Shown here: positions 57,201 to 64,000 of the stretch, piece after piece | How the letters are laid out: each line of letters opens with the position of its first letter | Numbering within the stretch: position 1 is the first letter of the stretch | Assembly (NCBI GenBank): GCA_029936965.1 | Contig: JAPYRG010000005.1 | Location: 1 to 64,000 of the forward strand | Origin: Fidelibacterota bacterium | GTDB lineage: Bacteria; Fidelibacterota; Marinisomatia; Marinisomatales; TCS55 | Reading direction: 5' to 3' | DNA: 64,000 nt | Translations under genes and position numbers: made by a program | The notes under the pieces: generated by a model | Database searches by the model: none | What the model saw: the letters and a program-made list of their open reading frames with translations, nothing else | Told to the model about the DNA's origin: nothing

Positions 57201-58024
57201 ATGCAATCATGTATCAAGAATTCAAAGTAAATGATTTACCGTCATCTGAATTAGATCAAGATGAATTAATAATTAATTACAAGTTAAATTTTCCTATATC
57301 TGGCAATTTTGTTTTAAGGAATAGTCAAATTGATGCTCAATTAGGTGGAGAATTAAGTATATCAATGTTTGGAAATCAAAATGCTGATTATTCTGGAGAA
57401 TTATTTGTTCGAGAAGGTAAATTTTATTACTATGGTGATATATTTACTATTACGAGTGGATACTTATCTTTTGATACAAAAGGATTTAATCCATATCTTG
57501 ATTTATCTGCTTTTACTAAAATACAAGATGAAAATATAACTATTAACTTAGTAGGTCCTTTAGATAACCCAAATTTAGGATTGGAATCATCAAGTGGATT
57601 CACTGAAAGTGATATCCTTGAATTATTAACTATAAGAAGTAGATTTGAAGATCAAGAAATTAGTTCTTCAGGTATAGGAAGTCAGGCACAGTCAATATTT
57701 GTTGCATATTTAGAAAAAGAGTTAGAAAGAAATTTTATGCAAATAAGTGGCCTTGGGAAATTAGGCCTCATTAAAGATGTAAGCATATCGGGTTCATCTG
57801 CATTGATAGACCCCTCAAGGTCCAAGGAAGACTTAGTAATAAAGGCACAAGTATCAAAAAATTTATCACTAAATTATTCTTACAAACGGTCATTTTCTTT
57901 TTCTAATGCACCATATAACCAGGTAGGAGTTGAGTTGAAGGTTAATCCATATTTTTCTCTAATTGGTAATGTTGATGAATTAGGAAATATGCATGTAAAA
58001 TACCGTTTGCGCTATTCATATTAA
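54224..58024 (+). CDS. tamB: translocation and assembly module protein TamB (DUF490)
   Basis: This very long AsmA-like envelope protein of 1266 residues has a single N-terminal anchor (about 3-21) followed by repetitive beta strands that should form a hydrophobic groove spanning the periplasm. The C-terminal DUF490 domain is clear: SGELFVREGKFYYYGDIFTITSGYLSFDTKGFNPYLDLSAFT, then NLVGPLDNPNLGLESSSGFTESDILELLT and the final KVNPYFSLIGNVDELGNMHVKYRLRYSY. TamB proteins work with an Omp85 partner, here encoded 18 bases downstream, in outer-membrane protein insertion and are also proposed to move lipids. The coding sequence contains a perfect hairpin at 55947-55978. Confidence 0.88.
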   Translation: MKITLSIISIITITIIFVILTPSFWKNRIEDQLNKQLSQRGDWEVKFHKLNGHLLFNVSIDSLYLSNPNSSNVSISKVDMKLNFFKSLFAYPSLKYLKLTDLTTNLYRSSKSIDSKSDPFELKSILEQKMSIDLLYINGMISIPEIKIINDFVFDFDGKFHIDKNSIDLDVNRLFVSLDSTEFDMQLKDSKISLLPAKIICDDLNGYIDSLGISGQFIYSWIDEEEMKMDLFIDKYEIPKTFFERLPLHPKFSALETEVHIQSDLKTFEGNITLSNDLGLNTSGNISLTNFENFISIDEVKLEGENASLSMNGIYQKNGQFNSSIKLTDFDINQWIVDDMPTDLNGQLDIEANIIESRLQEIILTMELIENKLYKDRQISIFGTVDYVDNYLNIEEPLQLSIGKSKIIVTGSSNFKDKIYDLDFDLDNADVFIINNFWSDSLESGKATGNLSVSGTFEDPDLNAELVLDDIKYKNFNLESFEFFGNLNKKGDYTIGNCQLRIGNGKWNDESFESGVVDLSYSKEGIEIQSAEFKNNMDFFQLSGFLHSDGNGIFNRLQIATGQRYIINTKPVEFTLGEGVDLLQVDLGENELILKPFEFHVNDGIITGHLSLTDEVDGRLKISNVGTDIIDFLIPENLIINGQVFGEFYVSTVDHSLDYSIDVSIKNGEIASQKFDELIISTFYSDSTLHIEDITLIHGAETGIQISGIVPQYYELDNPKEIDASINMKNIDISVFTQFVPNWFELDGLISGDIHLGGVPNMTKFDFSLNINDAMFEGLHLGSVAAFGLYDSYKLYFNKFSAIRNFDHSISGVAYLPLDLNFSSDNFGQYFFSDSMIVDVSGEFNHLEFLSHYLSDIDSINGDHDISLTIYGTPNKLYRDGKILINDATIYTILLDNPIEGIKGSGKLHKNLLTIDNLSGDIIKNNENKTDNILVSGNLNMNKFFDPYYNLNIIGDNVFFKTLLGDIEGIVNLDLDIYGRDTITIAGQIEALDAIMYQEFKVNDLPSSELDQDELIINYKLNFPISGNFVLRNSQIDAQLGGELSISMFGNQNADYSGELFVREGKFYYYGDIFTITSGYLSFDTKGFNPYLDLSAFTKIQDENITINLVGPLDNPNLGLESSSGFTESDILELLTIRSRFEDQEISSSGIGSQAQSIFVAYLEKELERNFMQISGLGKLGLIKDVSISGSSALIDPSRSKEDLVIKAQVSKNLSLNYSYKRSFSFSNAPYNQVGVELKVNPYFSLIGNVDELGNMHVKYRLRYSY
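55947..55978 (+). repeat. perfect 13-bp inverted repeat inside tamB
   Basis: CACTTGGAGAAGG (55947-55959) and CCTTCTCCAAGTG (55966-55978) are exact reverse complements separated by six bases. It is translated as TLGEGVDLLQV without disturbing the frame. It is unusually stable for this AT-rich sequence, and no T run follows. Confidence 0.9.
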
Positions 58025-58042
58025 GTTTTTAAATATAATATA

Positions 58043-59881
58043 ATGAAAATTTATCAATGGATAGTTATAGGCTTAATTAGTCTTAATATAATATTTGCCA
58101 TTTCTGATGAATCTACACAGATAAAAAGTGTAACATTCATTGGTAATAAGAATATTAAATCTAAATTTCTTCTAAATATAATCAATATTCAGAATAAAAC
58201 ATTTTTCACTGATCAATCATTTGATCGTAGGGTAATAAAACTAGATGCTATAAGTATAAAAAATTATTATCTCACAAATGGATATTTAGATGTAGCGGTT
58301 GTTGATTCGTTTCGGATTAGTGAAAATTCAGCTGACATTTATTTTCGTATTATGGAGGGGAAACAGTATTTTTTAAAGTCAATTAATATTTCTGGTAATT
58401 ATTCACTTAAAGATGAAGAAATTTCTTCAATACTTAATTTGAGAAAAAATAAACCATTTAACCCCGTATCTATCCAAATTAATAGAAATAGACTAGACGA
58501 TAGATATTTTGAGCATAGTAAGTTATTTACGAATATTAAAATTGAACCTTTAGTTTCTGATTCAGTAATCATAAATATATCTATTGAGGAAGGTCCAGAT
58601 ATTCTTATTGATAAAATATATATTGAAGGAATGAATGTAGATCTAGATTCAAATCTAGTTTATAGAGAACTATTATTTTCAAAAAAAGAAAGATATGTAA
58701 AGAGTAAAATAGATTTGAGTCAAAGAAAATTAATGGAGATTGGCATTTTTTCTATGGCTGCAATAACCCCTATAAAAAATACAACTAATGATTCTACAGT
58801 GAATCTTGTAATTGAATTAAGAGAGATGAACCGAAGAGAAATTTTATCTTCTGGCGGATACTATCCAATAACTGTTAATGAAGGTGTCGATCAGGTAATT
58901 GCTCTTGCTGGAGATATAGCATGGAAAGATAGAAGGGTGCTTAATTCAGTTTCTAGTTTCCAAGTTAAATCCTCACTTGCTATTCCTTTTGAAGCTGGAT
59001 ATCAATATCCTCGATTTGCTTTTGATATGCTTTTATCTAATCAATGGATATTTGGATTTCGTATTCCTTCTGAGTTGAAAGGGTTTTTTCAATCATTTAG
59101 AAATTACAATCAAGATGATGGTATTTATCGATATGGTTTTCAATTAGCAAATATTTTGCGATTAAACGACAGATCATATATTAGAGCAATTTTACGATGG
59201 GAATTATTTGATGATAATAAGAGAGATAATAAAAATGATATTGAAAATCGTTCATTTAGATTAGTTGCGAGATTTGATAAATCAAATAACCCTATATATC
59301 CATCTAAAGGATATGTGCTAAATACAGAAATGATTAGTGTCGGGGGTGTCTTAGGTGGTAACAGAACATATCAAAAAATAGATGCAGGTATTCAAAGTTA
59401 TGTTACTATACGAAAAAGGTCGGTTTTCGCTTCTAGGATAAAATATGGTATGATATTTAATTGGAAGGATAATTATGATATTTATGAATCATTATTGTAT
59501 GATAAATTTTATCTTGGTGGAAGTTCAAGTTTAAGAGCATGGGATCCGCTAAAATTTTTAACAGAAATAGATCCAGGAACTGATTTAGTTGGCATTGCTG
59601 ATGATAGAGTTATACCAAAAGGTATGCTAACAAGGCTATTAGTGAATTTTGAAATTCGTTTTCCTATATATGGGCTATTTGGTGGGGAAGTTTTTATAGA
59701 TGGCGGACAATTAACAGATAGAAAAAGTAATATTTCTATTAATGATATCGAATGGGGAAAAGGGTTTGGTGTCACCATTTCTTCACCTTTTGGACCCATT
59801 CGACTTGATTATTCGAACCATTTAAATAATAAAAATATTAATAATGGAAAACTAAACCTTGGTTTATTGTATATTTTTTAG
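58043..59881 (+). CDS. Omp85 family outer-membrane protein (BamA/TamA-like)
   Basis: This 612-residue protein has a signal peptide (about 1-20), three POTRA-like repeats (IKSVTFIGNKNIKSKFLLNIIN, YFLKSINISGNYSLKDEEISSILNL, ILIDKIYIEGMNVDLDSNLVYREL) and a C-terminal beta barrel from about residue 270. Barrel marks are FDKSNNPIYPSKGYVLNTEMI, KFYLGGSSSLRAWDP (the RGF-type loop, here LRAW), and IFDGGQ-type VFIDGGQLTD near the end, with the terminal strand finishing in LGLLYIF. Adjacency to tamB favours a TamA-like partner; three POTRA repeats also fit TamA better than BamA. Confidence 0.85.
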   Translation: MKIYQWIVIGLISLNIIFAISDESTQIKSVTFIGNKNIKSKFLLNIINIQNKTFFTDQSFDRRVIKLDAISIKNYYLTNGYLDVAVVDSFRISENSADIYFRIMEGKQYFLKSINISGNYSLKDEEISSILNLRKNKPFNPVSIQINRNRLDDRYFEHSKLFTNIKIEPLVSDSVIINISIEEGPDILIDKIYIEGMNVDLDSNLVYRELLFSKKERYVKSKIDLSQRKLMEIGIFSMAAITPIKNTTNDSTVNLVIELREMNRREILSSGGYYPITVNEGVDQVIALAGDIAWKDRRVLNSVSSFQVKSSLAIPFEAGYQYPRFAFDMLLSNQWIFGFRIPSELKGFFQSFRNYNQDDGIYRYGFQLANILRLNDRSYIRAILRWELFDDNKRDNKNDIENRSFRLVARFDKSNNPIYPSKGYVLNTEMISVGGVLGGNRTYQKIDAGIQSYVTIRKRSVFASRIKYGMIFNWKDNYDIYESLLYDKFYLGGSSSLRAWDPLKFLTEIDPGTDLVGIADDRVIPKGMLTRLLVNFEIRFPIYGLFGGEVFIDGGQLTDRKSNISINDIEWGKGFGVTISSPFGPIRLDYSNHLNNKNINNGKLNLGLLYIF

Positions 59882-59975
59882 AAACATTTTTTATTATTAA
59901 TAGTAGTTCTTTCTTGATGATAGATATGCTTCCATATAAATTCGACAGTTTTTTAATAAAGGAAAATTATAAATA

Positions 59976-60455
59976 ATGAATAGAATCTTAATATATATAA
60001 TAATTATTTTTATTTCTAGTTGTGTTAATAATCAGACGGCAGATGAACTATATAGTAATGCTGAAGTTGCTAGAAATGATAAAAATATAAAAGGTGCATT
60101 ATCAAATCTTGATTTAATATTAATAAAATATCCTAATCATAATCTTGCAGCAAAAACACAATATTTGATTGGAGATATTTATATGAATGATTTGCGTGAC
60201 TTTAATAATGCGATTAGTGCATATAGCGATGTTGTGCATAAATTTCCTGATACTGATCAAGAAGCTCAAGCACAATTTATGATAGGTTATATTTATGCAA
60301 ATATTTTAGGTGATAAATCTAAAGCAGAAAAAAATTATAAGACCTTTTTGGAAAAATATCCTGATCATGAATTAGCCCCATCTGTAAAATTTGAATTAGA
60401 TTATTTGGGAAAGGATATTAATGAGATCGATGTGCTTAAGCATATCACTTCTTAA
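59976..60455 (+). CDS. TPR-repeat lipoprotein
   Basis: This 159-residue protein has a signal peptide ending in the lipobox ISSC with C16 as lipid-bearing residue, followed by two to three tetratricopeptide-like repeats of the tol-pal YbgF/BamD style (AAKTQYLIGDIYMNDLRDFNNAISAYSDVVHKFP and AQAQFMIGYIYANILGDKSKAEKNYKTFLEKYPDHELA). It follows the Omp85 gene and precedes moxR, so it could assist outer-membrane assembly like BamD or belong to the moxR group. No single function can be fixed. Confidence 0.8.
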   Translation: MNRILIYIIIIFISSCVNNQTADELYSNAEVARNDKNIKGALSNLDLILIKYPNHNLAAKTQYLIGDIYMNDLRDFNNAISAYSDVVHKFPDTDQEAQAQFMIGYIYANILGDKSKAEKNYKTFLEKYPDHELAPSVKFELDYLGKDINEIDVLKHITS

Positions 60456-60470
60456 CATATTATAAACCCT

Positions 60471-61466
60471 ATGTCAGATTTTAGTCTTTCAGAAATAAAT
60501 GAACGGATTTCAAGAGAATCTGAATTTATAGATATAATTAGAGATGAAATTAGTACAGTTGTTTTTGGACAAACAGACCTTATAAATAGATTACTTATAG
60601 GGATACTAGCTAATGGACATATTCTAATTGAAGGAGTTCCAGGATTAGCAAAGACACTTCTAGTAAAGACTATTGCACAACTTATTGAAGCTAAATTTCA
60701 AAGGATACAGTTTACCCCTGACATGCTACCTGCTGATTTAATTGGAACTCTTATTTATAATCAAAAAACAGGTGTTTTTGAAACTCGAAAAGGCCCAATA
60801 TTTTCAAATATTATCTTAGCGGATGAAATAAATCGTTCACCAGCCAAGGTTCAGAGTGCTTTATTAGAGAGCATGCAAGAGAGGCAGGTTACCATTGGGG
60901 AAGAAACATTTACCATGGATAGGCCGTTTCTTGTACTTGCTACCCAAAATCCAATTGAACAAGAAGGAACTTATCCGCTACCAGAAGCTCAAGTTGATCG
61001 TTTTATGTTAAAGTTAAAAGTCTCATATCCTTCAATGGATGAAGAAAAATTAATCTTAAGGAAGATGGCAAAAACCACAGTGGATAATTCTTTAAAACCA
61101 GTCACGCATCCAAAGCAAATATTAAATGCGCAAAAAACAATTAATGATATCTATGTAGATGAAAAAGTTGAAGAATATATTTTGAATTTAATTTTTGCAA
61201 CAAGAGACCCAAAGTCTTTTGGTTTGAATGATATAACAGGATTAATTGAATATGGCGCCTCACCAAGGGCTTCGATAAATATTGTATTGGCATCAAAAGC
61301 TAGAGCATTTATGGAGCATCGTGGTTATATCACGCCGGAAGATGTTCGTTTTGTAGGAATGGATGTATTAAGACATAGAGTGATTCTAACTTATGAGGCA
61401 GAAGCCGAAGAACTATCATCTGAAGATATTATTCAAAGACTTTTTGAAACAATAGAAGTTCCCTGA
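60471..61466 (+). CDS. MoxR family AAA+ ATPase
   Basis: This 331-residue AAA+ ATPase is of the MoxR type, thought to act as a chaperone in maturation of complexes often containing von Willebrand A proteins. Motifs are VFGQTDLINRLLIGILANGHILIEGVPGLAKT (Walker A), FTPDMLPADLIGT, ILADEINRSPAKVQSALLESMQERQVT (Walker B and sensor helix), LATQNPIEQEGTYPLPEAQVDRFMLK and SPRASINIVLASKARAFMEHRGYITPEDV. It starts the moxR-DUF58-BatD-like operon, with gaps of 12 and 6 bases. Confidence 0.93.
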   Translation: MSDFSLSEINERISRESEFIDIIRDEISTVVFGQTDLINRLLIGILANGHILIEGVPGLAKTLLVKTIAQLIEAKFQRIQFTPDMLPADLIGTLIYNQKTGVFETRKGPIFSNIILADEINRSPAKVQSALLESMQERQVTIGEETFTMDRPFLVLATQNPIEQEGTYPLPEAQVDRFMLKLKVSYPSMDEEKLILRKMAKTTVDNSLKPVTHPKQILNAQKTINDIYVDEKVEEYILNLIFATRDPKSFGLNDITGLIEYGASPRASINIVLASKARAFMEHRGYITPEDVRFVGMDVLRHRVILTYEAEAEELSSEDIIQRLFETIEVP

Positions 61467-61478
61467 TTATTATTAGTA

Positions 61479-62354
61479 ATGATCCCAACTGAGATCATAG
61501 AAAAAGTTCGCCATATTGAGATAAGAACCAGAGGTTTGGTCAATGATCTTTTTGGTGGAGAATATCATTCTGTTTTTAAAGGAAGAGGAATGTCATTCTC
61601 AGAGGTTAGAGAATATTTTCCAGGTGATGATATTAAATTGATTGATTGGAATGTTACTGCTCGGTCAAATCTTCCTCATATAAAAATTTTTGAAGAAGAA
61701 AGAGAATTAACTGTATATCTTATTGTTGATATTAGTAAATCAGGAGATTTTGGAACATTAGATAAATATAAAAATGAAATTGCTACTGAGATTGCTGCAG
61801 TATTAGGATTTTCTGCTATAAAGAATAATGATAAAGTAGGATTAATTATGTTTAGTGATAAAATAGAGAAATATGTTCCTCCAAAAAAAGGAAAGTCGCA
61901 TGTACTTCGAGTTGTAAGAGAGCTACTTTATCATAAGTCTAAAGGTCAGAATACTTCTATTCATAATGCTGTAGATTTTTTATTAAAAGTTGCTAAGAGA
62001 AAAAGTGTAGTTTTTCTTATTTCAGATTATATAGATAATGGTTACTGGAAGTCGCTTAAGATTGCAAATCGCAAACATGATTTGATTGGGATTAAAGTTT
62101 CTGATATTGCTGAGTCTTTAATACCAAACTTAGGTTTTTTAAAAATCCATGACCCTGAAACGAATAAGGAATTTTGGATCGATACAAGTTCTGAATCTGA
62201 TAGATTAAAATTTAGCAATGATCAAGAAGAAGCTTCTAATAATTTTAAAAAGAAGTGTGATAAAATTAATTTTGATCTGATCCAAATAAATACTAATGAA
62301 GATTATGTTGATCCCTTAATGAATTATTTTAAACGGAGGGAAAAGAGGATTTAG
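61479..62354 (+). CDS. DUF58 domain protein (vWA-like)
   Basis: This 291-residue protein carries the DUF58 hallmark VREYFPGDDIKLIDWNVTARSNLPHIKIFEEERELTVYLIVDISKSGDFG near residues 43-90, then a vWA-like fold with the incomplete metal site VDISKSG and a later FLISDYIDNGYW. DUF58 proteins pair with MoxR ATPases, as here, in aerotolerance (Bat)-type operons of Bacteroidetes and relatives. Biochemical activity is not known. Overlap is absent, but spacing of six bases to the next gene keeps it in the operon. Confidence 0.9.
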   Translation: MIPTEIIEKVRHIEIRTRGLVNDLFGGEYHSVFKGRGMSFSEVREYFPGDDIKLIDWNVTARSNLPHIKIFEEERELTVYLIVDISKSGDFGTLDKYKNEIATEIAAVLGFSAIKNNDKVGLIMFSDKIEKYVPPKKGKSHVLRVVRELLYHKSKGQNTSIHNAVDFLLKVAKRKSVVFLISDYIDNGYWKSLKIANRKHDLIGIKVSDIAESLIPNLGFLKIHDPETNKEFWIDTSSESDRLKFSNDQEEASNNFKKKCDKINFDLIQINTNEDYVDPLMNYFKRREKRI

Positions 62355-62360
62355 TATAAG

Positions 62361-63299
62361 ATGCTTTTAAATAGACTATTACTTATCTGTTCTTTAATAG
62401 TTTTAGCAAACTCTTGTAAAAATAGTGATCAATTGGATGGGTCATTTCAATTATCTGTAACTACAGATACAGCTAGCGCTTCAATTGGAGACCTCATTAC
62501 TTATAAGATTATTACTTATAATATTGGAAATAAATATTTTGAGATTGCAAATCGCCAATTTTCAGAACCATTAGAATTGCGAAACTCAAAATTATTATAT
62601 GATAAAGTAAATAAAGTAACAGGAGCAGAGTTTATTTTTTCTGTGTGGGATACTGGTATGGTAACTATCCCTCCAATTACTATTAATCTATTTAATTCTG
62701 ATAGTGTTTTTGATTTTGCGATGGCGACTGATTCAATCTCTATTGAAGTTATATCTATAGTTGATGTTACTGGTGATCAAAATATGAAACCTATTAAGGG
62801 CCCAATTCCTATTGAAAATGTGTTACAAATAAGAATATTTCTTCTAATGATATTATTATCAATTATTTTATATGGATTATATTTTATTTATGGAAAAAGA
62901 AATAAGAATATATATGATGAGGTTAAAGTAGAGACTAATATAGACCCAGCTGATAAAATCGCACTTAATAAATTAGAATTATTAAGCAAAGATTCTTATG
63001 ATACAAAGATCAAGACCAAAGAATTTTATATAATCCTTTCACACATTTTAAGAGAATATGTTGAAAATAGTGTTTATATCAAATCTTTAGAAATGACAAC
63101 TGAGGAAATAAGTAGAAATAGAGATTCTTTTCCATTTAATAAGGAAGAAATTAATAGGTGGTTGGACATCTTGAATCGTGCAGATCTTAGCAAATATGCA
63201 AAGTCTAATCCTGAGAAAAATATATGTGATGATGATTTAAATGCAGGAAAGGAATTTGTTATCAATACTGCTTCATCATGGAAAGTATTAAATGATTAA
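62361..63299 (+). CDS. BatD-like membrane lipoprotein
   Basis: This 312-residue protein starts with a signal peptide ending LANSC (lipid-bearing C19), then a beta-rich domain (LSVTTDTASASIGDLITYKIITYNIGN ... FIFSVWDTGMVTIPPITI) like the Ig-type domains of BatD, one transmembrane helix (about 154-176) and a cytoplasmic helical domain (FYIILSHILREYVENSVYIKSLEMTTEEI) of the DUF4381 style. It follows moxR and DUF58 in the usual order for Bat-like clusters; the vWA proteins BatA and BatB would be expected next but are not found before efp. Confidence 0.75.
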   Translation: MLLNRLLLICSLIVLANSCKNSDQLDGSFQLSVTTDTASASIGDLITYKIITYNIGNKYFEIANRQFSEPLELRNSKLLYDKVNKVTGAEFIFSVWDTGMVTIPPITINLFNSDSVFDFAMATDSISIEVISIVDVTGDQNMKPIKGPIPIENVLQIRIFLLMILLSIILYGLYFIYGKRNKNIYDEVKVETNIDPADKIALNKLELLSKDSYDTKIKTKEFYIILSHILREYVENSVYIKSLEMTTEEISRNRDSFPFNKEEINRWLDILNRADLSKYAKSNPEKNICDDDLNAGKEFVINTASSWKVLND

Positions 63300-63360
63300 T
63301 TATTTTATAAATAACTAAAATTTGAGATATTACAGGAATAAGTTAAATTCAAAATGAAAT

Positions 63361-63365
63361 AAGGA
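63361..63365 (+). promoter_or_regulatory. Shine-Dalgarno that fixes the efp start
   Basis: AAGGA lies six bases before ATG 63372; an ATG at 63366 directly abuts it and is too close to be used. Confidence 0.75.
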
Positions 63366-63371
63366 ATGCAA

Positions 63372-63935
63372 ATGGCGACGACAAGCGATATTAAAAATGG
63401 TGTTGTTTTACTTGAGAATGGCAAAAGAATGAAAGTTATGGAATTTTTACATGTGAAACCTGGAAAGGGTAATGCATTTGTGCGTACTAAACTTCGCGAT
63501 TTACAATCTGGTAAAATTATTGAAAAAAGATTTAATGCTGGTGCAAAAATTGAATTGATTAGAATTGATGCTAAAGAAATGCAGTATCTTTATAATGATG
63601 ATGATATTCATATTTTTATGGATAATCAGACTTATGATCAGATAAATATTTTAAATGACGTAATAGGTAATAAAATAAATTATCTGAAGGCAGGGCAGAA
63701 TGTTGATATTTTATTTGATGATGAGTTAATAATTGATATCAGATTACCTGCACATGTACATCTGGAAGTTGTCAGTACAGAACCAGGAGAAAAAGGCAAC
63801 ACAGCAACTGGAGCTACAAAGCCCGCTACTTTAGAAACACATTATACGGTAAATGTTCCTTTATTTATTGATAATGGTGATATATTAAAAGTTGATACAA
63901 GAAGTGGAGAATATATTGAAAGAACTAAATCTTAA
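63372..63935 (+). CDS. efp: translation elongation factor P
   Basis: EF-P relieves ribosome stalling at polyproline stretches. The 187-residue protein starts MATTSDIKNGVVLLENGKRMKVMEF and has three domains of the family. The tip loop HVKPGKGNAFVRTKLRD carries K32 at the position that is modified or rhamnosylated-equivalent in other bacteria; no EpmA, EpmB or EarP gene is visible here. The C-terminal domain includes GNTATGATKPATLETHYTVNVPLFIDNGD. The start is set by AAGGA six bases upstream. A probable accB follows, the usual neighbour. Confidence 0.95.
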   Translation: MATTSDIKNGVVLLENGKRMKVMEFLHVKPGKGNAFVRTKLRDLQSGKIIEKRFNAGAKIELIRIDAKEMQYLYNDDDIHIFMDNQTYDQINILNDVIGNKINYLKAGQNVDILFDDELIIDIRLPAHVHLEVVSTEPGEKGNTATGATKPATLETHYTVNVPLFIDNGDILKVDTRSGEYIERTKS

Positions 63936-63956
63936 TGTTATACTATTATTTAAACT

Positions 63957-64000
63957 ATGTGGAAAAATAGATTAAAAGAATTATTGTATATACTGGAGAA
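63957..64000 (+). CDS. start of a gene, probably biotin carboxyl carrier protein (3' truncated)
   Basis: ATG 63957 opens a frame to the window edge: MWKNRLKELLYILE. The N-terminus has the helix typical of AccB (KKIKxLIxLLE-like), and efp-accB-accC is a very common gene order, so acetyl-CoA carboxylase biotin carrier is the likeliest identity. Fourteen codons are too few to prove it. Confidence 0.4.
   Translation, partial: MWKNRLKELLYILE

Noticed and set aside
1-64000. CRISPR array, insertion sequence, prophage, restriction or toxin-antitoxin systems
   Set aside because: No regularly spaced repeats, transposase, integrase, phage or defence gene was seen; nearly all DNA is occupied by housekeeping genes.

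Overview
The window is about 64 kb of AT-rich bacterial chromosome, roughly one third G+C by eye, with tightly packed and mostly co-directional genes. The gene set points to a Gram-negative, aerobically respiring, probably marine bacterium of the Fibrobacteres-Chlorobi-Bacteroidetes neighbourhood, possibly Marinimicrobia/SAR406. The supporting traits are Na+-translocating NADH:quinone reductase, an eleven-subunit complex I without NuoEFG, cytochrome c maturation genes, LolCDE, TamB/Omp85 and a MoxR-DUF58-BatD-like cluster. The taxonomic call is an inference from gene content. I saw no rRNA, tRNA, CRISPR array, insertion sequence or phage gene.

Layout. 1-1240: the end of one gene, a zinc-ribbon protein and an unknown membrane protein, separated by clear intrinsic terminators. 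1241-4065: an Old Yellow Enzyme reductase, then a leftward trio (DUF805 membrane protein, CoA-binding protein, proline dehydrogenase). 4198-20233: one near-continuous 16-kb unit, nuoABCDHIJKLMN followed by nqrABCDEF, so two energy-coupling quinone reductases appear to be transcribed together. nqrM (NQR maturation) faces the end of this unit, and a sodium:proton antiporter follows, giving a local Na+ circuit. 21987-29516: cobalamin adenosyltransferase, DHH phosphoesterase, ispH, pdxS, pdxT, dxs and the catalytic subunit of methylmalonyl-CoA mutase. 29537-34363: ccmE-ccmF-ccmI-like-ccmA-ccmB-ccmC plus a 35-codon ccmD-like gene. 34400-37927: an archaeal-type GAPDH-like protein, a metallo-beta-lactamase hydrolase and a two-domain methylenetetrahydrofolate reductase. 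37927-46202: tilS, hpt, ftsH, folP, cdaA, prfB (with its programmed frameshift) and lysS. 46215-54107: lolC/E-type permeases, lolD, clpC, a small membrane protein and dnaK. 54224-64000: tamB, an Omp85 protein, a TPR lipoprotein, moxR, a DUF58 gene, a BatD-like lipoprotein, efp and the start of a probable accB.

The strongest unusual observation is the reductase at 36164-37927. After a normal bacterial MetF catalytic domain it carries a full C-terminal domain closely resembling the S-adenosylmethionine-binding regulatory domain of eukaryotic MTHFR, including the linker and the residues I recall as contacting the ligand. Other notable points are the adjacent complex I and NQR loci, the cysteine-type (CxxxY) CcmE in a locus without ccmG or ccmH, the archaeal-type GAPDH, the textbook prfB frameshift site, an N-terminally extended NuoC, and a perfect 13-bp hairpin inside tamB.

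Several starts were moved from the longest open frame to a better-supported codon: the zinc-ribbon protein, the Old Yellow Enzyme, DUF805, nuoA, nuoB, hpt, the small membrane protein and efp. The prfB gene was extended 5' across its frameshift.
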